This document shows, in pieces, positions 11,488-23,047 of a stretch of 64,000 bases of DNA. Every line of letters begins with the position of its first letter. The first letter of the stretch is position 1. A program made the position numbers and the translations under genes. The notes below the pieces were generated by a model. The model was not told the DNA's origin and searched no databases. It saw only the letters and a list, made by a program, of their open reading frames with translations. The stretch is from contig CAIIXF020000006.1 of the NCBI GenBank assembly GCA_903813345.2, positions 8,236,989 to 8,300,988 on the forward strand. Reading direction: 5' to 3'. This DNA is from Owenia fusiformis (taxonomy: Eukaryota; Annelida; Polychaeta; Sabellida; Oweniidae).

Positions 11488-12319
11488 ACAGGCTGGTATC
11501 GAAATATTTGTCCGCTGTGACGGAGCATGCTATTTTTCATAAAAACACTAAGAATACTTCACGATTTATTTTTTAGCTCATATGTTTCGTTATACCATAC
11601 AAAATTACTTACTCCATGCAATGGATATATCATTTGCGGGTAACTTTCACTTCTGTTTGAAGTCCAATTACGCTGGGAAGAAAAGCTATTGAAAATGGCG
11701 CCGGAGTATCATACTTCAAAATGTACCATTTCTTGTTTAACTTTCTAATGGCACGATATAGTGACACGATAATATTTACACATGGTTTCAGCATAACTAT
11801 GAAGGTATGAATGAGATGTTGATGTATTTGGTCTTTTTAATTCTTTTATAAAAAATTAATGTTTAATTTTTTTGTCCGCTGTGACGGAGCAGTTGCAAAT
11901 GTGAACTGTGAAAATGCTCCGTCACAGCGGACAAAAAATATTAATATTATTTTTTATTAAAAAAACTAAAAAGACCCAATGCATTAATATCTCATTAATA
12001 CGTTCAGAGTTATGCTTAAAACATATGTTAATATTATCGTGTCACTATATAATGCCATTAAAAAGTAAAAAAAGAAATGGTACATTTTAGAGTTTGATAC
12101 TCTGGCGCCGTTTTCAATAGATTTTACTCATAGCGTTATTGGACTTCAAACAGAAGTGAAGGTTACACACAAATGATATATCCATTGCATGGAGTGAGTA
12201 ATTATCTTTGATATAACGAAACATATGAGTTAAAAAATAAATCGTGAAGCATTCTTAGTGTTTTTTATAAAAAATAGCATGCTCCGTCACAGCGGACAAA
12301 TCTTTCGATACCAGCCTGT
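11488..12319. repeat. 832-bp palindromic (foldback) element
   Basis: The arms 11488-11894 and 11912-12319 are long imperfect inverted copies. The ends read ACAGGCTGGTATCGAAA and TTTCGATACCAGCCTGT. The motif TTTGTCCGCTGTGACGGAGC occurs near the outer left end (about 11507) and at the centre (about 11872), and inverted at about 11913 and 12282, so each arm is itself bounded by direct copies. Segments such as TGGACTTCAAACAGAAGTGA match across arms. No coding capacity. Confidence 0.85.
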
Positions 12320-13484
12320 GTAAGTTAAAGGGAACTTTCTACTATACCCGCCATGCTATCTGACCCGAACGAGCCACCTGGTGGTGAAACTGGTAACTAC
12401 CTACTCGCATCTGCGTTATTGCTTAATACAGAATGCTAAGTACCGACCAGACAGATATAACCCCTATGTCAGCTTTGGGGATATAATTCTTATAATAGAG
12501 GTTCAAAATTGTTGATTTACGTATCAAATGAAAGCAAATTGATTGACAAATACAATATTATTTAGTTCCTTTACTATTTCGATATGTGTTGGTAATATAG
12601 CCTAATTTAATCAAAAGTAACAAGCTGTGAAAGTGATCCAATGCAAATGTAAACGTTTACGAACATCGTTTCTGTTTAAAACTGTACACACATTTTATTA
12701 TATTATGGGCAACCCCGTTTATCAGTCAAAGGTGACATTTCACAAAGCACGAAGGGTGTAAGGAAATATATTTTGAAAGTGTCACTTGTAACCATCAATA
12801 GCATGAAATGTACGTATGTTTTTATTATATAAACATCAGTCCAACCGTCTTTATCCATACATTTAAACATTATACTGGGTCCTGTCTGTCCACAATCATT
12901 TGAGACTGAATGCATAATCTTATATGAATAGGACAATCTACAACTAATACGTATTACGTTATTAGTTAACACCGTAGTTAAGAAATAGACATATATCAGA
13001 ATCTGATTTATAATAGTATGAGATAAAACTGACATCGTTTCTATTTTTAACTATTTCTAACGATTTTATTAATGTTGTCAAGTTCACTGCTAAAAAGTTT
13101 GAGTATCTAGTGCACGGTGGAGTACTTAGACGGCCTGCCTACCAGGCGTGTAGCCTGACATAGTGTCAAACTGCGCGCCTCCACCAAGATATTGCTGTCT
13201 TTTAAAATTACTAGAAATACTGGAATTACAAGGTCTGTTTCGTCAGTTAGACAGTAATATTCTGTTTAAAGTTGTTCAGTGTTGGGTAATATTTATGTAT
13301 GTATATGTATATGGATTTGGGACTTCTTGTTTGGTAAGTAGATGGGTATATATGTGGTGAAATTCAATATGCAAAAAAGTCCAGAGGGGTCTTGATTGTG
13401 CTATCCTATGGCATAGAGCCTCTTTAAATGTTTTTTTTGTGAGGCAATATATTCTACTTGTAGTTTTTACTTAGAATTTTTTAG
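12320..13484. other. Intergenic, nothing recognised
   Basis: AT-rich with no exon-like or repeat structure that I can support, apart from one AAACTGCGCGCCT motif at about 13169, also seen (some inverted) near 16104 and 53170-53640. Confidence 0.35.
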
Positions 13485-14860
13485 ACTTACACTCCCTCCA
13501 TAAGTTTGGCAATCTTAGCTCCCTCATTGAACTACGTGCTAAAGCCTGTTTACCTTTGGATTTTTATTTACTTAACCTGCGATGAAAATACTTTTAATAT
13601 TGATGGAAACGTAACTTGACTTTATTTCGAATACCTCCAGATTTTCTCAATTTTTTACCCAATGGGAAATGGAAGGTTTGCCGCAGAACCACAGAATATC
13701 CATCCATCCGAATCCTTGCAAAAATACAAGTTAGGTAGGCAATTCAATTAACTAACTTAATTTAACAAAAAATCGATACGTTTCTTCAGGTTCAACAAAG
13801 TTAAAGGTCTTTAAAGTCAATTTATTTTTCAAAAAAACCTCTCCCATTGAAATAACACATGAGGTCAAAAATGATTTTCAATACTGACTTTAATTTGAAG
13901 CTCTGTAACTTAAGTATTCATCAAGTAAACTAAACACTTAGTGTACCAAAAAGTAAGACAATTAAATTTTCTATATAAAAATATTTTTGCTGAATCTTTT
14001 ACAGAATAGATATCCTGATTTCTGATTTGACCCGAACCCACCATTTCCCATTGCTTTACATTGGAATGACGATTTTCAAATATTCATCAAGTTTATCATC
14101 AATTTTCGTCTTATTGGAATTAAGGAAAACAATTGGGAAGGTATTGGAAATAAAGTCAAGCTACATTTCCATCGATATTTTAAGTAATCTCATCGCAGGT
14201 TAAAGGAATATTTCTTGCCAAACCAGCTCTCTCCTCATATGGTAGCTATAACCATATATATGCTTGCCATGTTTAGCAAAACGCGCAAAAATGTTTTGAT
14301 ATGGTCAAATTTGATCACTTAGAAATGTGATGCTCATTTCCAGTAAGCTGCCATATTTTAAAATTTCACACAGGAAGTGATGTCATCGACTCTCAACTTT
14401 GCATATAGCATTAGGTGAGGAGCTATTAAGAATTACAAAACCAGCTAAATATTATTTGTCAACGTTGTATCTCATTTAATCCTTCTGAAAATCTCTTCTT
14501 TTATTCTAAGTTGACAAGCCCTGAAAATATTTTTGCACAGAAGGTAATGATCACTTGTCTAGAAGTGATTTTGTGCTACTTTCCTATACTGTTATGTGCA
14601 AGGTTATAGAAGTTGAGAGTTGATGGCAGCTCACTGGAAAAAAGCACTAGATTTTTAAATGATCAATATTGACCATATTTTCCCATGTTTTGCTAAATAT
14701 GAAAACTATATATATGATTATAGCTACCATATCAAGAGAGAAAGGGTCTGGTAAGGAATATTCCTTTAAGTAAATAAAAATTCAAACGTAAAGAGGCTTT
14801 AACACGTACTTCAACGGGGGACCTAAGGTTGCCGAACTTATGGAGGGGATTGTACTTAAA
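13485..14860. repeat. Nested inverted repeats (composite foldback)
   Basis: Three arm pairs are visible. The outer pair is 13485-13580 with 14762-14860 (CTCCCTCCATAAGTTTGGCAA against its near-complement, then AAGCCTSTTTACSTTTG). A second pair is 13574-13650 with 14120-14205 (TTAACCTGCGATGA inverted as TCATCGCAGGTTAA). A third is 14205-14420 with 14590-14770 (TATGGTAGCTATAACCATAT and related). The layout suggests one element inserted inside another. No coding region. Confidence 0.75.
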
Positions 14861-15008
14861 TATGCAACCATTTTAGTATGATAGGCACGCTTTTTGGAGA
14901 AAATGCAGTTTGTGATTTCTATGGCTGATTTATATATTCTCCACCGAATGAGAAAACAGTTCAGTATAATCGTCTTAAAAACGTTGGAAACATCAACTAA
15001 TACTTGTA

Positions 15009-16086
15009 CAAGGGTTGTTCAAAAAGTTTTGCACAGATATACCTTATGAAAATAATGAACCAATCTTGTTCATAGTTGGTATAGGTATGTGTCCCCACCT
15101 TATTCCCTCACATTGTCAAGGTTTCATGTATATACGTAGACTAATTAACATTTTATGGTTGCTAAAGTAACCAAGGTGACGACGACATGGTCCATATCAT
15201 TTTGTAAAAAGAAGAAAATAGTAATATATAAAGAACAATATTACTAATCATGCTAAATTTACTTACATAAATTGTCAACTTAAATTAAAACAGTATCTAG
15301 TATTGTCGTCATGGCAAAAGTGAATCTTATATCAATATTTTCCACCTTATTTTCTTTGGTTATGCCAAATAATCATCGTCAACACTCATTAACACTCTTC
15401 AAACATCTTGAAAAAATCACCAGATTTCTTATGACATTATCAAAGTTTTCATGAATTCATGAAATATTGGAGAATATGGCTCGAAATAATAAAGTTGAAG
15501 TAGAAAACATTGATAGAATACATGATAAAGAATGGGGAAACAGTATTACACAAGTTATATTCATTCATGCATTAAGACATAAATCATATGATGACTCCAA
15601 TAGGCATTGCTAAGTATTCCAAGATGGAATTAGAGAATAGAAAATGTAAATTGAAGATAGCTGTAGTTATGAGAAGGGTTACTATTCTATAGGTAGGATG
15701 GTTCAGACGTTTACTTATGAAGTGAACATTATGATACAAGTAATGCATTACTGAAAAGGAGGACTACATACTAATTACTATATATTTAGATTAATCATAA
15801 ATTAGTTATAGCATAAACTGACTGACAGCAGACAGAACAAAGATAACCAAACCATTTCAGATTATCAAGGCAACAAAATCAATTTTAAAACGTCATATGA
15901 ACCGTGGGCCCATTGGTTCAAATTGTAAAGTCAATGTATCTCAGAAAGTGCATTGAATACGGTCCTGAAATTTCACATATGGTTGTAAGAAGGAAGATAC
16001 TATATCTGTATCAAATCTCATGCAAAAGTATAGTAATAAATCTCTTGTCTTGAGAAGCTTTCGTGCAAAACTTTTCGAACGATCCT
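15009..16086. mobile_element. Mariner-like element relic
   Basis: Bounded by inverted ends. The left one is CAAGGGTTGTTCAAAAAGTT preceded by TA; the right one is its near-complement ending at about 16086. About 26 bp match with a few differences, continuing as TTTGCAC on both sides. The length (about 1.08 kb) suits a mariner, but the interior is too decayed to show a transposase. Its right end lies only about 150 bp upstream of the start codon of TLR copy 2. Confidence 0.55.
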
Positions 16087-16235
16087 AATATAATGTCGTA
16101 TTTTAAAGCGCGCAGTTTGTGATAAAAAACAAGATTATGCCTGAGTATGCGCTACTCCGCCGTGCAGTAATTTTATATTAAACTCGAGAAAAAAATCTCT
16201 GCAAACAATTGATAAACGCAATATAGTTTTAAATC

Positions 16236-18614
16236 ATGCTTACGACACGTTGTTGGAGGTTTCCCCTGCATTTACTAATTCTAATTTTGACTACGAAGGT
16301 AAGCTACGATTCGGTTCATGCAACCGACGAGACAAGAACAAGTCTGAAAAACATTTTATGTTGCGAGAAGTGCAGATGTGTAGATACTGGTGTTCTGTGT
16401 GATGGAAAGAACCTTACATCGTTACCATTGGATTGCCCAATTAACACAACTCGGTTGAGTCTCGTAGATTGCGGATTGTCTCATTTAAACGATGGAGAAC
16501 TTGGCAAGCACTATCAAGCTTTAGAGAGTTTGAACATATCTGGGAATAGCATTAGTAGCTTACGCAATGCAACATTTGCTGGCTTGAAGGATCTGCATGT
16601 TCTGAACATTGGAGACAATTATTATTCCGCATCTGAATTAGACCCGCTTGTGTTCAGTTTGTTACCTAACATAAGATACATTGAGGTGACTAGCTGGGGC
16701 GATGCAATGGACAAAGGAACCGATCGTATGGTGGCAAAGGCCTGGATGAATACGCTACAAGGATTGGACAATTCGACAATTGAAACAATTATATTCAAAC
16801 ACATTTCAAAAAATCCTGTAGTTGTGGAAAAATCATACTGCAAATATTTGAAAAACTCTCCGGTCAAGAATCTTATTTTCAATGACATGGAGATTGTAGA
16901 TATTGATATTGACTGTTTGGCATATCTTCCAAAGCTTGAGGTCGTGGACCTTTCAACGAACACCTTAGAGATGACATTTAGTTACTTAAACATGATGATT
17001 TACCTATATAAGCTCATAAATCTACGAGAAGTGATTCTATCGGATAATCTGATGAGACAGGGAGGGTCTGTGGTTACAGAGGTCTTTACGAAAGAGCAAG
17101 CGATGATTTTTAATCAGTTTCCAAAAAGTATTCAACTGATTGACTTTTCGAGATCAGTCTTGGCAATGGACTCGTACTCGTTCTCGTACGGTTTTAGGGT
17201 CCATAGTGATAACCAGCTTACAAAAGTTGACATGTCAGGCATGAAACTAATCCGTTACATTGGTGATGAGATCCTTGGTTTCGTGAACTTAAAGGAAATA
17301 CACTTTCAAAACAACGAATGTGAGATCAGTCCATCTGTATTTTCTTGTCGACATGGCGCATTTGAATCATTGCAAATTCTGGATGTTTCCTACAATTATA
17401 TCAACTGGTCCTCCATCGAGAATGGGACTCAAATGTTTGAGAATTGCACAGGACTTCAATATTTGGATATGTCACATAACAAAATGAACTTCGTCCCCCA
17501 TACAGCCTTCAAGGACATTTTAGAACTTAGGACGGTTAATCTAAGCGGTAACAATCTTAATGACCTAAATCTGGACTTCAAGAGACTTGTAGTTCTAGAA
17601 ATCCTCAATATTTCGCATAACAAGTTCCAAATGTTGCCTAAATGCATTCGAGACGACCTGACTTTTCTCAAACAACATCATAATATCAGTGTTCAGCTTG
17701 ATGTGACTGATAATCCTCTAATATGTAGCTGTCACTCATATGACTTCATAGAGTGGATGCAAGCACATAGCAAAGACATACACCAATGGGACACGCTACA
17801 ATGCACTTACTACAATGATTCTGTGATCCTGATGAATACAATAAACGTCCCATTGCTACGAATAACATGTATAAAGAAACTGATACTTGCAGGTACCATC
17901 CCCAGTGGTATTCTGATAATTTTGATCATTTTAACAATAGTATGTTACAGACGAAGGTACAAATTACAATACATTTTCCTGCAGTTAAGAGCTGCATGTA
18001 GGCATCACGGGAAAGAGAACGCAGACTTTGATTTTGACGCATTTATCAGCTACAGTTCCTTGGATAAAACATGGGGTATGAAAACATTATATGTCAACTT
18101 GGTGGGAAAATTTCACTACAAGATATGCATTGACGACGTTAATTTTAGACCAGGATCAGAAATCACAGCAGCCATTACGCGGGCCATAGCTAAAAGCAAT
18201 AAAGTAATCCTGGTTATAACTCAGAATTTCCTACGTAGCAAATGGTGCACATATGAACTAGACCTTGCGACGGGTGAGTTGGCCAGTAAGGGACGAGATT
18301 GTCTTGTGTTAATATTGAAGGAACCACTTAATTCACTACCTGAAGAATTAATTACCGATACGTTGCGTTCACTTTTGGACACCAGAATCTATTTAGAATG
18401 GAGTGACGATGCAGACAGAAAAGATGTGTTTTGGAGAAAGCTTCGTGATGTACTTGGTGAACCTTCATCAAGAGGGGAACACGATGAACAAGATGAAAGT
18501 CCTCTATTCCCCCAGACTATAGATGATGAAAATTTGGTCCAACACCTCCTTTCGCACGCTCAACCAAGTTTGAATGACGATGCAACACCCTTGCTGAACA
18601 GCCAAGATAAATAA
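16236..18614 (+). CDS. Toll-like receptor, intronless (copy 2)
   Basis: A 792-residue paralogue of the receptor at 5516-7891 with the same plan: signal peptide (about 1-29), N-terminal cysteine cap CCEKCRC at 42-48, leucine-rich repeats, one C-terminal cap (NPLICSC), a transmembrane helix (around LILAGTIPSGILIILIILTI) and a TIR domain from about residue 600 (FDAFISYSS, BB-loop NFRPGSE, SKWCTYEL, FW). By eye the TIR differs from copy 1 at about 5 of some 150 residues, whereas the signal peptide and leucine-rich repeats differ much more. The 3' nucleotide block 18147-18300 is nearly identical to copy 1. The two genes are tandem, same strand, about 8.3 kb apart. The region after the stop belongs to a foldback repeat. 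Expected role: innate immune receptor signalling through TIR adaptors; ligand unknown. Confidence 0.95.
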   Translation: MLTTRCWRFPLHLLILILTTKVSYDSVHATDETRTSLKNILCCEKCRCVDTGVLCDGKNLTSLPLDCPINTTRLSLVDCGLSHLNDGELGKHYQALESLNISGNSISSLRNATFAGLKDLHVLNIGDNYYSASELDPLVFSLLPNIRYIEVTSWGDAMDKGTDRMVAKAWMNTLQGLDNSTIETIIFKHISKNPVVVEKSYCKYLKNSPVKNLIFNDMEIVDIDIDCLAYLPKLEVVDLSTNTLEMTFSYLNMMIYLYKLINLREVILSDNLMRQGGSVVTEVFTKEQAMIFNQFPKSIQLIDFSRSVLAMDSYSFSYGFRVHSDNQLTKVDMSGMKLIRYIGDEILGFVNLKEIHFQNNECEISPSVFSCRHGAFESLQILDVSYNYINWSSIENGTQMFENCTGLQYLDMSHNKMNFVPHTAFKDILELRTVNLSGNNLNDLNLDFKRLVVLEILNISHNKFQMLPKCIRDDLTFLKQHHNISVQLDVTDNPLICSCHSYDFIEWMQAHSKDIHQWDTLQCTYYNDSVILMNTINVPLLRITCIKKLILAGTIPSGILIILIILTIVCYRRRYKLQYIFLQLRAACRHHGKENADFDFDAFISYSSLDKTWGMKTLYVNLVGKFHYKICIDDVNFRPGSEITAAITRAIAKSNKVILVITQNFLRSKWCTYELDLATGELASKGRDCLVLILKEPLNSLPEELITDTLRSLLDTRIYLEWSDDADRKDVFWRKLRDVLGEPSSRGEHDEQDESPLFPQTIDDENLVQHLLSHAQPSLNDDATPLLNSQDK

Positions 18615-20003
18615 TTAGTCCATGGTATGAAATCTCTAGGACGTCTAATAAAGGAGCTGGTAGCACACTATAGCGCAGCGATATTTGACCTAACATTAGC
18701 ATACCTACATATGTCCCCTAATAATTTTTATTATAACCGTTTAATATACTTCCGGCTTTAAGGCTGAATTATGCCTGCCATTAACAGAGGTCAAAAAATT
18801 TCCAAAAAATAAACTTCCAAACTTTCACAATTTGGAGTACACAATGCAATAGCAAATAATAAAATATGATTTTAAGTATATGATTTAGGTTTCTAAGCTA
18901 AATGTTTGAGGTTATTTTTCTTATCAATACCAAAAGATTATGTCATCAGTGTATCAACATTTTGTATTGTTTCTCGGGTATTAATAAGATAAATGCTACA
19001 AATGAATCACTTTTATATTAGAATGACAAATGCTTAAATTATGCTAGGTTTTCACAAAATGGGTCTCAATACGTTTTAAGATATGAACTTTTATTCAGCG
19101 TTGAATATTATCAATAAAGGTGGTCCTATTGCTCTTCCTTGACTAATTGCGACAACAGCTAAAATTATATTTCTCGTAGTTAGATATAGCTCAGTCCAAC
19201 CATCAAGACTTGGTCGAATTCATGAATAATTGAGAAAAATCGTTATCATTATCTTCCTAAAATTTGATTATATCCTTCGGTAAGGTCAAAGAAGAAACAA
19301 CCATCAGAAAACTTGATGATAGCCACAACTAACGTCGAGGAAGAATTTTGAGGCGTTCGACTGCATATGACTCTAATTGATTATTAGACATGCCCTTGGA
19401 ATATATGAACATGCAAATACCTCTGTAGCATCGAATTAGATATGAATCTTACCTATTTGTTATTGTATTATGTTTTATAAAACATCGACAATAATTTGTT
19501 GTTAGACCCTTTACGATTATATGGAAAAATTCTGGTAATAAAATGTTTTAACTGGTAAGAAAACTAATATGTTCCCAATCAAAAAAAATTACCTAAATAT
19601 TCCATACAATTTTGTTGAATCGGCTTAGCTCATATTTGAAAAATCAAACAAAATCTGAAAAACACACTTGTGTAATTACACTAATTAAACACCGACATCT
19701 ACAGTAAAATCATAGTAATTCTGACATTATGATATTCAATATTTTGTTCGTATGCTTAGAATAACGGTCTGTGTCTTATAAAATGTATAAAAGTTCAATT
19801 CAAAATATTTACGTTTTTTGACCCCTTGTGATGAAATACATTTTTCGACCCGAAAGCCGGAAGTTTTTTCAGCAAATGGTATTTTAAAAGAATCAAGACA
19901 TACGTATACACCTTCATAAATATTGCTTCAAATGTTGCTGCGCTATAGTGTGCTACGGATCCTTCATATTCGGAAGTCATACCATGGACTAAATTTGATA
20001 TTA
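18613..20003. repeat. Foldback element overlapping the 3' end of TLR copy 2
   Basis: The left arm 18613-18810 (ATTAGTCCATGGTATGA, GTAGCACACTATAGCGCAGC, ACTTCCGGCTTT, GGTCAAAAAA) is repeated inverted and in mirrored order at 19790-20003. The interior holds AT-rich non-coding sequence also present downstream. The left end starts at the TLR stop codon region. No transposase is seen. Confidence 0.75.
18647..18652 (+). promoter_or_regulatory. Candidate polyadenylation signal of TLR copy 2
   Basis: AATAAA only 33 nt after the stop codon. It lies inside the left arm of the foldback element at 18613-20003, so the transcript end may be supplied by repeat DNA. Confidence 0.35.
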
Positions 20004-20013
20004 AATATATATA

Positions 20014-20277
20014 GAAATTGGTCGTCATTTGAAGCCTAAGCCAAGACCTTTGGATGAACGTTTATGTAATATGTGTGGTATTTTAGAAGATGAACAACAC
20101 TATATCATGATATGTAAGAAAAATACAACAGAAAGAAAACTTCTGTTTGACACCCTTACACAATTTAATTTGTAGGTAGTCCTGACTTTATTTTCAAAAA
20201 CATTTTGTGTCATAAAAATTCCTTTGTAATTTTACATCTAGCAAAGTTCATTTATCATTCACTCAAAAACTGGATTA
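20014..20277 (+). pseudogene. LINE C-terminal remnant, copy A
   Basis: Near-identical to part of 22400-22675, encoding KPRPLDERLCNMCGILEDEQ and the following histidine-cysteine half of the LINE knuckle. One T is missing in the run at about 20172 relative to the other copy, which shifts the frame. It starts right after the foldback arm, so it is truncated upstream. Confidence 0.75.
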
Positions 20278-20662
20278 ATATTGTGACAATGATACATCAC
20301 ACTGATGTTTTAAATTCTGTCATGTTGTATTTGTATATTTTCTATGAAGTAGTTAGTTTAGTCTAAGTTTAATTTTGTATATTGTAGTTTGTAGTGACTA
20401 ATATGTCATTGCAATGACATCAGAGAGTCAATAAAAGATATATAGAGATTATCCTATATGAGGTTCAGAATATTGGGATTATCCCGAGGCCAATATAATT
20501 TATCTACCCGAGGGCCGTAGGTTGCCATACCAATCACATTGTTCAATTGGCAAAAGTTCAGAAACTTTGCAACCAACCGTGGAATTATTTAAAAATATTC
20601 ATGTCCAGTTTTGTATTCTTGTCCGTAGCCGGATTTTCCTGTTCAAATCTTTGATTATTAAA
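20278..20662 (+). repeat. LINE 3' UTR and flank, duplicated with 22676-23047
   Basis: Almost base-for-base the same as 22676-23047, including TGTCATTGCAATGACATCAG and the GGGATTATCCCGAGGCCAAT block. This shows a segmental duplication rather than independent insertions. Confidence 0.8.
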
Positions 20663-20902
20663 TTATGCTAGGTTTTCACAAAATGGGTCTCAATACGTTT
20701 TAAGATATGAACTTTTATTCAGCGGTGAATATTATCAATTATTATTCTATTTCTCGTAGTTAGATATAGCTCAGTCCAACCATCAAGACTTGGTCGAATT
20801 CATGAATAATTGAGAAAAATCGTTATCATTATCTTCCTAAAATTTGATTATATCCTTCGGTAAGGTCAAAGAAGAAACAACCATCAGAAAACTTGATGAT
20901 AG
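20663..20902 (+). repeat. Partial foldback-interior copy B
   Basis: Starts TTATGCTAGGTTTTCAC and matches 19036-19330 with an internal deletion. It stops at CTTGATGATAG, where the next copy begins. Confidence 0.8.
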
Positions 20903-21829
20903 GTTTATGCTAGGTTTTCACAAAATGGGTCTCAATACGTTTTAAGATATGAACTTTTATTCAGCGGTGAATATTATCAATTATTATTCTATTTCTCGTA
21001 GTTAGATATAGCTCAGTCCAACCATCAAGACTTGGTCGAATTCATGAATAATTGAGAAAAATCGTTATCATTATCTTCCTAAAATTTGATTATATCCTTC
21101 GGTAAGGTCAAAGAAGAAACAACCATCAGAAAACTTGATGATAGCCACAACTAACGTCGAGGAAGAATTTTAAGGCGTTCGACTGCATATGACTCTAATT
21201 GATTATTAGACATGCCCTTGGAATATATGAACATGCAAATACCTCTGTAACATCGAATTAGATATGAATCTTACCTATTTGTTATTGTATTATGTTTTAT
21301 AAAACATCGACAATAATTTGTTGTTAGACCCTTTACGATTATATGGAAAAATTCTGGTAATAAAATGTTTTAACTGGTAAGAAAACTAATATGTTCCCAA
21401 TCAAAAAAAATTACCTAAATATTCCATACAATTTTGTTGAATCGGCTTAGCTCATATTTGAAAATCAAACAAAATCTGAAAAACACACTTGTGTAATTAC
21501 ACTAATTAAACACCGACATCTACAGTAAAATCATAGTAATTCTGACATAATGATATTCAATTTTTTTGTTCGTATGCTTAGAATAACAGTCTGTGTCTTA
21601 TAAAATGTATAAAAGTTCAATTCAAAATATTTACGTTTTTTGACCCCTTGTGATGAAATACATTTTTCGACCCGAAAGCCGAAAGTTTTTTCAGCAAATG
21701 GTATTTTAAAAGAATCAAGACGTATACACCTTTATAAATATTGCTTCAAATGTTGCTGCGCTATAGTGTGCTACGGATCCTTCATATTCGGAAGTCATAC
21801 CATGGACTAAATTTGATTTTCACCAATTG
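20903..21829 (+). repeat. Partial foldback copy C (right part of the element)
   Basis: Begins with the same TTATGCTAGGTTTTCAC and runs parallel to 19036-20000, to the arm end CCATGGACTAAATTTGAT. It lacks the left arm. The 20663-20902 deletion is shared, so B and C arose by tandem duplication. Confidence 0.8.
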
Positions 21830-22231
21830 AAAACTGAGAACTAACCTTACCAATATGTATGCCAATTAATGAAATGAATGACTCCAATCATGATAATGTC
21901 TCGATAAGGGAAAGTCTGATGCCTCGAAGCTCCTCCTTAAATGGTGGCAGCATTAGCCATTTTTGTAAGGTCCCTTTGCTACTGAAGCCATAACGTGTTG
22001 TTTTAGATAAGTCAAATATTAATATGTCATTAGGTCAAATCAAAATCCTACTTAATTTTCGGTGATCAAATGTAATTACAGATGTAAGACATGTCCAATA
22101 CATCAAATTTTATTCAAATCATCTTTCAATAAACAATATTCGATTGATCCTGTTGTAGATTTGACATGTTACACCATGTTTAAGATTGACGATGATTATA
22201 TTTTCATCAAGATGATAACAAAAAACTGTAT
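21830..22231. other. Spacer present only in the second duplicated block
   Basis: No counterpart in the first block (20003-20014), so it was either lost there or inserted here. It carries decayed LINE-like sequence at its right end and nothing else recognisable. Confidence 0.4.
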
Positions 22232-22675
22232 CAGAATTATAAGTCTCAGTGGCAGAAAGATATTTTCAAATATCCTGTTTTAAGAACATACATAACATTC
22301 AAAAATGTCTTTGAAAGAGAGGGTTATTTAGATATACAAAATAAAAAGTACAGACAAGCAATCAGTAGATTTAGGCTTAGTTCACACTTACATATTATAG
22401 AAATTGGTCGTCATTTGAAGCCTAAGCCAAGACCTTTGGATGAACGTTTATGTAATATGTGTGGTATTTTAGAAGATGAACAACACTATATCATGTTGTG
22501 TAAGAAAAATACAACAGAAAGAAAACTTCTGTTTGACACCCTTACACAATTTAATTTTGTAGGTAGTCCTGACTTTATTTTCAAAAAACTTTTGTCTCAT
22601 AAAAATTCCTTTGTAATTTTACATCTAGCAAAGTTCATTTATCATTCATTTAAAAAAACTGGATTAATATTGTGA
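22232..22675 (+). pseudogene. LINE reverse-transcriptase C-terminus, longer copy
   Basis: An open frame of about 147 codons running to the TGA at 22673-22675. It shows WQKDIFKYPVLRTYITFK, then REGYLDIQNKKYRQAISRFR, then RLCNMCGILEDEQHY and a following cysteine. This is the familiar tail of CR1/L2/RTE-like non-LTR polyproteins: a conserved LRTY..FK and R..ISRFR..H segment before the C-x2-C...H...C knuckle. It is 5'-truncated with a frame break before 22232, so it cannot move by itself. Confidence 0.8.
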
Positions 22676-23047
22676 CAATGATACATCACACTGATGTTTT
22701 AAATTCTGTCATGTTGTATTTGTATATTTTCTATGAAGTAGTTAGTTTAGTCTAAGTTTAATTTTGTATATTGTAGTTTGTAGTGACTAATATGTCATTG
22801 CAATGACATCAGAGAGTCAATAAAAGATATATAGAGATTATCCTATATGAGGTTCAGAATATTGGGATTATCCCGAGGCCAATATAATTTATCTGCCCGG
22901 GAGCCGTAGGTTGCCATACCAATCACATTGTTCAATTGGCAAAAGTTCAGAAACTTTGCAACCAACCGTGGAATTATTTAAAAATATTCATGTCCAGTTT
23001 TGTATTCTTGTCCGTAGCCGGATTTTCCTGTTCAAATCTTTGATTAT
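22676..23047 (+). repeat. LINE 3' UTR and flank, second duplicated copy
   Basis: Partner of 20278-20662. It is interrupted at 23048, after GATTATTA, by a hairpin MITE, while the first copy continues at that point into foldback DNA. Confidence 0.8.
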
